Below are positions 13,040-23,600 of a stretch of 64,000 bases of DNA, one piece after another. Below the pieces are notes generated by a model that had not been told where the DNA came from, did no database searches, and saw only the letters and a list, made by a program, of their open reading frames with translations. The position numbers and the translations under genes were made by a program. Numbering within the stretch: the first letter of the stretch is position 1; every line of letters starts with the position of its first letter. The DNA is from Reticulitermes lucifugus (lineage: Eukaryota; Arthropoda; Insecta; Blattodea; Rhinotermitidae): positions 106,803 to 170,802 of the forward strand of contig JAKCWW010000044.1 in NCBI GenBank assembly GCA_026260175.1. Direction: 5' to 3'.

Positions 13040-13312
13040 GAGCATGACCAGTTTTGAAATCAGGCTACTGTGATCATGAAGCTTAGGACACGTTCAGGGC
13101 CTTACTTGATTGAAATGTAATGCAGCTGAGCAGGCTTTCTGAATAACTGTGTTATTTTGAATTGCAAAGAAATGTTCTAAAACAGTTCTCTGTTTTCAGG
13201 TTAACATCCATTGCAGGAACTTATACGGTTTGTATATGTTCACTAGTAAGCAATGTTCACTTCCATCTTGCTCTTTGGGAAGAACTATATCATTTTAGTG
13301 TGGTGGTTTCCA
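13040..13312 (+). other. Duplicated CCT4 terminal exon with its flanking intron
   Basis: About 1.9 kb after the real last exon, sequence aligning with 11158-11390 recurs: GTGATCATGAAGCTTAGGAC here against GTGATGATGAATCTTAGGAC at 11181, and on through the branch and acceptor region (TGTTTTCAG here, TCTCTCCAG there). The acceptor ends at 13199. Splicing from the donor at 9969 would stay in frame and give VNIHCRNLYG and about 22 further residues before TAG at 13295-13297. The VN start is kept but the VNT ending is lost. It may be an alternative last exon or a decaying copy. This is host sequence, not an element. Confidence 0.6.
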
Positions 13313-13635
13313 GATTTGTCAATTTGCATTGGCCAATATTATTTTAATGTAATGCTGTACACTAACAACATTAAAAGAAACTTACACAGGAATGAAATCA
13401 TAATGTCTGGACTGCGTTTCAGATTGACCTCTTTTTACCATTGTCATGTAGAATGATGTGAAATAGGATCAGTGAACATTATTGCCAATGTATGTATACT
13501 GCATCAGGGTTTTCTGCCCCCAGTACCTTGGATATTTTAAGCAGCAAGGCTTCTTCAGTTTTGTTTTGTCCTTTCCAGGATTAACAGCTGCATACCAGAA
13601 CAAGAATGGCCATCTAATATAACTTGCTAAACATA

Positions 13636-13811
13636 CAGTAAAACCCTGATTTAATGTTCCCGCATTTAATGAAATCCCGGATTTAGTAATGATTGTTTTT
13701 CATGTCCCAACAACAGCTCCATATAAACACTGTACCTCCATTTAACGAATACCTCGATTTAGTGAAATATATTCTAATCCCCCAGCAATTCATTAAATAG
13801 GGGTTTTACTA
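13636..13811. mobile_element. pogo/Tigger-type MITE, 176 bp
   Basis: Starts CAGTAAAACCCTGATTTAATG; the reverse complement of its end starts TAGTAAAACCCCTATTTAATG. It is flanked by TA on both sides (13634-13635 and 13812-13813), the target duplication of the Tc1/mariner/pogo group. No coding content. It sits between the convergent ends of CCT4 and FCF1. Confidence 0.85.
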
Positions 13812-13919
13812 TATATCCTGAAATCTCAAAATATCTCTGCTTCAGTCTAACAAAAAGTTCATGTGACTGAAATTATGTGTTGCTTATGTATTTTATAAAA
13901 GCACTAAATAAATAAATTG

Positions 13920-13925
13920 TTTATT
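13920..13925 (-). promoter_or_regulatory. FCF1 poly(A) signal AATAAA
   Basis: AATAAA on the minus strand about 40 bases after the FCF1 stop codon, a normal distance for a short 3' UTR. Confidence 0.6.
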
Positions 13926-13964
13926 TATAGTCTTTGTATCTTCATACAAAATTGAGGTACAAAT

Positions 13965-16453
13965 TCATGTCTTTGGAGCACCATATGCATCAGGCATCCT
14001 TTCTATTGTGTACCTGCAAATAAAAGAGCTCCGTTAAACATGGTATCTCCATGTGATAGCACACTGTCACCTAATAACAAATAATCATAACAATCACCCC
14101 CATAGCCATTAAGATGCCCACTGCCAAAAGAAAGGTCACATTTAAAATGTCAGTATTACCCCAAAAGGGTATACCAAAAGTTCTTCAACAGTATTGCCCT
14201 TAATATCATAGTAAAATATATCACCCAGCCTTCCCAGTGTGTGTTGCTAAATTAATGAATCATAACTGTGATGTCACGTGCAGGAAACTGAACATACCTA
14301 TGCTGGGAGATGTACATAATAGGTACTCCTGGAATCTTCCGTATCCTTCGTTTCAAATCTCTGTCACATGTTGCTACAATGTAGCATTTGTGCTGAAATC
14401 AGAAAAATTGCTAGTTACAATGGGAACAGGATCCTTGCTACCATTACTTGGGTCATAAGACCATTTTTACCTGTGTAACTCGTTGCACAAGACAGTCATC
14501 TGCATATGTTCCCTTGTGTAGGCATGTTATTCGCTCAAACCTCGGATCCTTGATGATCTTAAGTGCCACTCTGTATTTCTGCCCCAGCTTCTCCAACTCT
14601 CCTACCACACAGTCAGTAATGTAAGGTATACCTGTTGGTGATGATATCAAACCATTAATAGCAGTGAAATACCTTGGTCCAAATGATGGCACATGATGTG
14701 GATGGTGTGTGCATGCACTATCCCTATCATGTCCAATAATTCTGTCAGATTATGCCATGCCTTCCTTATAAAATAAGGAAAGACATGTAATGGGTTTCTC
14801 ATGTCTGCGTGCATGCATCTCTTGTGCTCAAATTTTAATAAGGCATGTCCTATTTCTCCTGGTATCTATATTATTATTAACATGGAAATTTATTTCACAG
14901 ACAGGTGTAGTTCTGATGAAGAATGAGTGTGATAATAGTTTTCAGTGTTTTGAAGTATCACTCATACAGAGCTAAACCATGCATTACGTGGACACCCCTG
15001 AAAATGGAAATTTACATTGCAATCCAGAAAGGGTTACACATAAGGTTATCTTGAAATTACAGAACACACACACAGCTCATACAGAATGGGATGCATTTCC
15101 TGAAGAACAAAAATGGGTATTTGTTAACATGAAACAAGCAATATGTGTGAACTTTCAGTTACTCTTGTGGGATGTAAATGTTCCTAAGAAAAGGTCCCAT
15201 ATGCATACAGATTGTTATATTGATATCCTACTTTATATATCAGGTTGGAGAACTAAACATTTCACTTACACTTTGCATATAGACAGTCCATCATATTCTG
15301 TATGATATCCAATTTATTCTTTATGGAAAAGTTTACAAAATTGGTGTCCATCAGTACGTGGTATGGCGGCCCCAGCTGTGTGTTGTATTGAAAGAAGAGA
15401 GCTGATGTGATTTGTGGTCTGCAATGAAAATGGGATACAAAATTGTTATATACAATATCTATTTTACCCACCATTTGTATATCATGTATCAAATCTACAA
15501 GACAAAATTATAATAAACATTTGCTAATTTATGTATACAGGATCCTTATATTATGTGGCCTATATCATTGATCACTTCCTGTTATGTGCCTTATGTGGAT
15601 GCCCCATCTACTGCAAGGTACCAGCAAATACTGTTGCACCTTTTCATGGCAACAAAAATGTAGGGATACCACATCTCTGAAAAATCTTTGGTGATGCCTT
15701 CCTAATCCTATTGTGTCCTTCTAGTGCTTGGTGAAAGAACTTTGGTAAACGGTCAAGACAGCCACAGTTCCTCTTGGCACTCGCTTGGTCTTAACAACCA
15801 GTTTCACTAGGCATGGAGATTTCTTGTCAGGAGTGCCATCCTTGTTTTTTTTTCCTCATCTGGCTTGTATGTTGCTAGTTTTGAATACTAAAAGGTGTTA
15901 CTTGAGATGCACATCAGCATGTTTGTACAGTATGGGATTCAAATACCTGGGAGGTGTGTAATGAGATCAGAAATAAACCTTGTTCTAACATATAAAAATT
16001 TAAATTCAAGTATATGAAAGGAATATATGTCTAGCATACAACATTCAAAGCATTCGCTATGGCACTGTAATGCTGTCTGGAAGAAATCTGAGGCAGAATA
16101 TTGGGTCACCTGATATACTCACACTTCCCGAATCTTTACTTCATGTGGATCCTCTCGCTTCCTCTTTTTTGGAGGTGCCCGTTTCTCTTCCTTTCTGCAA
16201 TTGGTATAATGTCAACAAAAATATCTTCTATAGGACAAACAGCAAATTACATTTTTTGTTATACACAATGTCAGAATTACAAATTTATCTTACTGGTACT
16301 GCTAATTTAATATGAATCCGTCATCAGTCCTATTTCAGGTAGACAAAATGGGAAAAATTAATCAACTCACATTCTTGCATCACTCGGACTTATCATTTTC
16401 TTCATCTGAGCAAACCTTTGTTGAGCAATCTTCCTTGCTTTCTTAGCCTTGCC
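13965..16453 (-). CDS. FCF1: rRNA-processing protein FCF1 homologue (PIN domain)
   Basis: Component of the nucleolar small-subunit processome, required for early 18S rRNA cleavages. Minus-strand exons: 16371-16453, 16123-16194, 15270-15418, 14471-14631, 14298-14392, 13965-14013, all with AG/GT borders and matching phases. They encode 202 residues; with the initiator Met this is 203 aa against 198 in human. Order: basic N-terminus [14 protein letters not shown], lysine-rich linker, then the PIN domain starting [15 protein letters not shown] with acidic residues in LMDTNF (D77), VVGELEKLG (E114), [10 protein letters not shown] (D147/D148) and TCDRDLKRR (D166/D168). The C-terminus is [15 protein letters not shown]. 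The first exon here starts at Gly2, so ATG must lie in an upstream exon ending exactly after the start codon. Candidates are 16963-16965 (donor GTCTGT) and 16810-16812 (donor GTTGGT); neither is strong. Shares a promoter region with SGPP. Confidence 0.95.
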
Positions 16454-16599
16454 CTGCAAATTAAATAAAAAGCGTGGCTAAAACAGAAATACTAGAATGC
16501 AGACTTTCTGGAAAGGATAAATGCTTTGAAGATGGAATGTGTTATACTAACCTACGAGAAACTACCCTAATCTGAACACACAAATTCAAACGTAACCAA

Positions 16600-17606
16600 T
16601 CAGGAAACAAATATGCCATCACAGAAGGACCTGGCTGGTGATGGTGGAAGGCTATTTCGCCAATCTGCACGTCAACAATGTTTTCCTGTCCAAAAATCTG
16701 TCTATATAATGAAATATTGCAACGCGCTTCTCCGTCACGTGTATTGAACAGGTTACTACTACGATTAACATGTACAAGACAATTGTAGCATTATACATAA
16801 TATACCAACCATTTTAATACTGGATAATATAATTTATATTAATAATTTTAATCCCAAAAATTCCCCGCAAAAGAAGCACACACGTGAACGCAAAACCTAA
16901 TGCAGCTCAAATGATCACACTATTGCACAGATCGAAAATACACTACGGCACAGGTCACAGACCATCTAGTGCACAGTAGTAATCTGTGATCTAGTGTTCC
17001 TGGCGTGACCACTACCAATCATGGATCACAAAAACTATTTCTGCAATGTGTGCGATAAAAAGATTAGTATCTGTGCTCCGATAAATGATGCAAAATTCTC
17101 AATCCCCTTATCCATGGTCTGTAGTCGACTCCGTGGATTGTATATCATAATTGTATCGATTACGTCTATCGATAGACTGTGGCACTTATCTTGCCATCTG
17201 TGCTTGCGATTTTCGTGAGCGGAAGGCAAGAAGTGCGAGATCTTGTTTGTGGATGCATAGCAATAAGAGAAACGAAATCCTTTGAAGATACCGTTATTTA
17301 TAGCCTTCGTTTAGAAAAGTATCCGAAAATAAACATATGTTGCTTTTTCAAGATCAAGGTGGCTACATCTGCATTACTTGATGGCTGTTATTAGAAGTAG
17401 CCTGCTATTCCATGATAGAAATATTTGTTTTTGAAGAGTGAAGTAATATAGTCGTTCATTACGGTACAGAATGGTTAAGCTGATTAAGAATGGTTGCATC
17501 TATAACTTCATTCCAAAAATAAAGTACTTTTCCTTTTAATTAAATTCCAACCTTATCGCCACATTGAATTACTGAATTCTAACTTCATTTTCTGAAAAGC
17601 AAAATA
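16600..17606. promoter_or_regulatory. Shared CpG-rich divergent promoter region of FCF1 (-) and SGPP (+)
   Basis: CpG dinucleotides, rare across the first 30 kb, cluster here (for example CAACGCGCTTCTCCGTCACG near 16720 and the CGA/CGT-rich stretch 17120-17230). The stretch lies between the most upstream placed FCF1 exon and the SGPP start codon. An unmethylated promoter inside methylated gene territory would look like this. No TATA box or defined start site was identified; both 5' UTRs and the FCF1 start exon should fall here. Confidence 0.65.
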
Positions 17607-20600
17607 ATGCCAGACATAGTAGAATATCTCAAAGATCCTCATCTAGTTGCAAGAATTCAAAAGTATTATGGTGTCGAAGTAGTTCGTCCATTGAATTCAA
17701 GTCCTGTGTTAACTTCAAGTAATGGAAATGTTGGAAGAAGTCTGTTGCCCGGAGATGGAGTTGTCCAACAAAAAACACGACTAGAGAAGAAGCCGTTAAC
17801 AGGAACTAGTTCCCATTATTCTAGTAGTAAATCAAAGAAGTGTATAGGTAATGGAATCCAGTCTAATGGTTGGGTGTCAGCTGAACCTGAAGGAGATGAA
17901 ACATTGTCATCTGAATCGGAACCAGAGTCCAAAGGCTACATTATTAACAATTGGGGGTGGTACTATCTCTTTGTCCTGGGTACTGCACTTGGAGATGAAA
18001 TTTTCTATGCTTCGTTCATTCCATTCTGGTTCTGGAACATTGATGGCGCAGTTGGAAGAAGAGTTGTCTTAGTGTGGGCTGTAATAATGTACATAGGTAA
18101 TTTCCTACCATATTATTTCTTACCTATTTTGTGTCTGTAGCTGTTTCAGTTGGTGTCTTTAAAATATGCCTTTATATAAAAAAAAAACTTTAACATAAAC
18201 CCATGGTGTATACTTCCCTGTTCATCTTAATTCTGAAAGTAGATTCCAGTCATATGTATGGATTAGAAGTTACATACATGACTATGTGCTCTGTGTCTGT
18301 CCTGTGTCGATAAACAGTTTGCACTAGTTTCCATGCACGTGTGCATGTAAAGGCACTAGAATTGCAACAGCCCAGTTATGTAATTAGAAACTCTGACAGA
18401 GCCCAAAGTGTATCCGTATTGTAGCACTACTGTAGAAGCTCGTTTTAGGCTCTGTGTGTTCATTATTTGTATTGTTTGTTTGGTTGAAACACAGACTTTT
18501 TTTTTCTCCCCTTCATGCCCACTTCCACCTTCCATAATCATACTTCATTTTCACTTTTCTTACTGTGGCTGATGCTTTACATTTCAGAAAGTAATCAGAA
18601 AATATGTGAAACCACCTGCACTTGTACTCTAAAATTGAATTTATGACAGGGCTGCATAAATTTTCTGAAAGTCTGGGGGCCACCTTAAAAATTCTAGGTG
18701 TCAGATGGGTGGCATGAAGCAAGCTCCATACCCACAAATATTAGGTGCCACTGTACAAAATGTTGTCACCTGGGATTTATGTACCTGTGGCACATGGGAT
18801 CTGTGCATCCCTGATCTATGAAATAGTAGACTGAAAACCACAACACATGAGGTATGTATGTGTACACAAGTACAAGGCAAAGGGAAGCAATAATAGTGTG
18901 GTGAGTGTAACTCTCAAGATGTGGTTACTGCTAGTCCATTTACCACGAATTGATATACTCGTCACAAAGCCAAGCAGCAAGCAAAGTAACCTGCTTCACC
19001 TGTCTGTGCATTATTTGACAATCAGTGCCCATCTGCATGATTGTGCCCATAAGAAAACTGTTTTATTTCTGAGTGTGTATCATGACTTGTAGCACAAGGT
19101 CTAGCAACTGATGTGTCAGGGCATTGTTATATAGCAGAACCCTGTCTTGTCTACCCACATTACAGGATACTTCAGTACACTGTTTGAACTGCCTCCAGAA
19201 GATGAGTTAGCACCTTGTTTTACATTTCACTGTTGACCATAGCACTGTCAGGAATAAAGTCAAGGTGCACAGTGTCACGCCACTGAACTAATATCACCTT
19301 CCATTGACTGTTGAGCATTGTGCATGCCTATCTCAACTTCCATGATATGAGTGAGCTGCAGCTTATCTTCCACATTGTTGCTGTAGGTGTAGAATACATG
19401 AAGGTTTTGATCGTAACAAAAGGCATCCTGTTGTGCTTTTTAATATTCACTGCAAAACCTCTATACCATGGGCATCCAACCTCTTTGTGGAAAAGGACCA
19501 CACCTGTTACTGTGGGCTGGTTCATGGACCACACATACAAAAATAACAATAAGTGGTATACCTGACCACCAAAATTACTGTGTAATTTTTTTAAGTTACA
19601 AATGTGGCCATGTGCCTCATATTACAACCTGGTGGGCTGCAGGTTTTAGATCCATGCTGTACACATTCTTGCCTGTTGATGACCAGTAGAGGTTGAGACA
19701 TGTGTCACTTTTGGTACATAGTGCACAAGGTTTTGATGTTAACAGAGTTTGGTTGCATATTTGCACATGGTGACAGTAGTGTCTTTGTCACAGGTCAAGG
19801 GATTAAAGATATTGTTCGGTGGCCTCGCCCCTCTTGCCCTCCTGCTGTGCGTCTGCAGAAGAAGTGGGCCTTGGAGTATGGAATGCCATCCACACATGCT
19901 ATGGTTGGTGTGTCAATTCCTCTGTCTGTGATCCTGTACACAATGAACAGGTACCAGGTGAGCCTGAACTTAAATATGCATAGTTCATGCAGTCACACTT
20001 TTGTACCATGTTTATGAATTGTGGTTTTGTTTGTTGCAGTATTCTGTGATTCTTGGAATCCTGTTTGCCATTGGATGGTGCTCTGTCATTTGCCTCAGCC
20101 GGCTGTATCTTGGAATGCATTCTGTCCTAGTAAGAATTTCCTGATGAGCAATTGATTTTATACTATCTGTTATGTCACATTGACACATATTTATTACAGT
20201 GATAAGTAACTCCACATAACAGAGTCCTTATTAACAAGCTGATAGGAGCTCAGCTTGTCCAGAAATTCCCTTATGTGGAACATGAAGGTTATTATTGTAT
20301 TTAAAAATGTCTGCTTGTAGTCCTTATTCAGAACCCTTTGATTCCAGTTGACATATTTACAATATATTTCTTTATTATCTGTTTTAATATTATATGCCCA
20401 TTTATGCCTGAGTCTTCCAAGTGGCCCATTTACTTCTGGTCATCTAATTGATATTGGGTATGCATTTCTCATCTGTCACTATGCATGCTGGATATCCTAC
20501 CCATCTCTTTCTTCATTATCTGCAATGCAGTAGTAACTCAGGTATAAACTTGATGGTGAATAAACTCAGTAGTTATTCTGCATTTATCAAAGAATCAAAT

Positions 20601-23600
20601 ACAAAAGTAATTTATTGTATACATACAAATTCATAATAATCAAAAGGTAAGGACATCATTGTCAATTTCATCAACCAAAAAACGTGGTTTCCTGCAAAGT
20701 CTTTACAACATGCAGATCAAAGAAAATGTGACCTTGAAGACTTGGCAGACATGTACTTTGTTGGCCTTTGTGCATGTGTTACACAATTTTAAGATCACTG
20801 CCTAGCCAAGTGCTATAACTTATTTATGATTTAACAAGTGGCAGAAAGTGTTTTAAATAAAAAAAATTGCACAGCTCTATCATCTCTTAATAAATATATA
20901 CAACAGAGTCTTGAAACATATGAACTTCAATGTTCAGGATTTCAACCTTTTGTGATGATTTTAATACCATTGTTTTGACATTTCATGGCTGGTTCCAACA
21001 AATCAGGATAAGACCATATGGCTGGCGAGTTGGCTTTTGCCCACTTTCATGCTATTGTGTAGATCTCTCAAAGCTCAATCAAGCTCCATTTTTTCATTAT
21101 TGTTAAAATAAACTTTCATGATATTCATTCTGTGCATTATTCTTACAGTCAATCATATATACCAACAAATGCACATAACAGGTTTACAAACTGTACATAA
21201 GTTTTAAAAACTCGTACATGTTTTGGTGCCAAAACATGTAGGAGTTTTTAAAACTTGTGTACAATTTTTCAACCTGTTATATGCATTTGTTGCTTTATAG
21301 GATTGATTAAACTTTCATGTTTTTGTGGGTTTTGAGGTTATTTTCTATTTTTATTCCTGGTGTTTTATAAGTTCTTGGCATCGAAAATTGATTCTACTGC
21401 TTCATGCTTGCAATGTTCAAGATGGTTCATAAGTTCCCAGTAATCACAGACATCAGGACTGTACTGTATATGAATTACACACAACGGAATCCACAGATTA
21501 CGTTGTGACTGATATGGTACAAATTGATTGGTAGAGAAAGATTTAATATGGCAATCAGTTACGAAGCAAAACAGGCCTGTAGCTTAAGTTTTTTTATTTC
21601 AGGACATTGTGGTGGGCATAGTGCTAGCATTGGTTCTGATGGTCCCAGTCGTGCCATTGGTTGATGCATTAGACCATTATCTTTTGACCAGCCACTGGTC
21701 TCCAGCCATTCTGCTTACTGTTGCCATCTGTCTCGTGGTGTTCTACCCAAGCAGTGATCGCTGGACTCCAACTCGGTAAGAAAGAAACCAAAATAATTTG
21801 TTTTAATAATAAAGTTGAGTTAGACAGTATTTCATTCTTAAGATATTTCCTGCTTTTATCTCAGTGTGACAAACGTTTACCATTGGATTTCTACACTGGT
21901 TGAGTGCAGTCCTACTGCTGTAAGATCCATCTTATCATTATCACCTGTGTACAGCTTTGCCTTCCGGTTGGTGTCATCTGCTGAAACATTTGTATTTCTC
22001 AGCCATCATGTGCATGCTGCTGCTGTTGCAATTTCAGAAAAGAAAAAAGTACCTAAAAATATTCATCACCATCATCATTTCATTTCATTTAGTTCACATT
22101 CAGGAAATCCATAACAGGTAACATAACCTTTGGATACAGATGAAGTCAAAATACAGCACTAAAACATAACATAGGCAATACACGTCATGAAAATACAATA
22201 TATAATAATCATACATGCAAAATATAATTCACAAGAGAATAATTGAGTACATTACAAGATAAATAATATATATAAATAGAAATGTAAAAAGCAGTATCAG
22301 TTGATTCGTGTTAAGGTTTCAAATTGTATGCAATTCTAATAAAATGATAATTAACAGGAAATTTAGTCTATGTTATAATTAAAATACTCTTCCAATGAAT
22401 AAAATGAGTGTAAGTAAAGGAAACTTTATAAAGCTGATTTAAATTGTTTCATATTATGGGATAAAGTCTTTATATGATAATTGAAAACTTTGATACTAAA
22501 ATAGTAAGTTCCTTTTTGATATGATGTTAAAAGAGATGGTGGTTGATGAAAAGTGGATTTGTTTCTAGTATTTATATTATGTATCTCAGAATTTACTGCA
22601 AATTGATTGTTATTAGTAATTATAAGAAGTGCAAGGGAAAGTATGTATTGCGAATATAAAGGTAAAATTTGTAGCCTTTTAAAATATTCTCTACAAGAGT
22701 CTCTAGTTCTAGTGCCCATAATAATTCTTCATCTTCATCATCACCACCACCACCATGGAGTAGACAGTGTGGCCTGTTTTGGCTCAAGAGTGGTTCTCAA
22801 GGTTTCGTCTTATGAGTTTGAAAATGCAAGTATGAAAGATGTTAAAACTCAACTCAGCATTTGTAAAATATGTGTATATGAAATCACATTGAAAATTATT
22901 GAGACTGATTCATATCTGATGTAAATCATATTATGCAGGGACAAAGTTATGATGAATGTGTACTGATATTTTCCTGCATATCCAGGCATGTTTACAGTTC
23001 ATTCTGTTATTTGTTCACTTTTGGTGAGGAGTGGAGATTGGTGACTTAGTTCCTTAAACTTAACTAAATGATGCTGATATCATTTAGAGATGCACTTTGA
23101 CCCAATTGTGAGTTTTTTACTGTTACAGTTAAAGTTCATTCAACCAGCAGTTTGGGGAATTGGGTGTGGTGATAAACAAACTTTGCCAGTATATTGAATT
23201 GTAACTTACAAAAGCAGTTTTAATGTGGGCTATGATGAAAAAATAAAATATTAGAGCATATTTGCAAAACACTGCAACAAAAATAATGCAGCACAGTGTT
23301 TAATGCCTCATAGGTTAGGAGCTGAAGTAGCATTAACTTCTTTGGCACTTCAGCAGTATCAAATATTTATATCTGTTACTAACCTGTGTACCTTTGAACC
23401 ATGGCCTGTATAATGAAGAGAGAAAAAAATGTGTTAACTAGTGCTCAGAAAATCTAAGTTATTGGGAAAATAGAGAGAGCAGTGTAAATCACAGTGGACT
23501 CTTTGGAAAAATATGCAGTTGGATTGAACTTGCGAATAATCAAAGTGCCTGATAAATGAACTTTGATTCTACACTAATCTTAAAAACAAGACAAGTATCT

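Noticed and set aside
17021-17218. Open frame starting MDHKNYFCNVCDKK with a zinc-finger-like CxxC
   Set aside because: Only one Cys pair, no His pair in register, no splice-consistent continuation; it lies in the promoter region. Chance.
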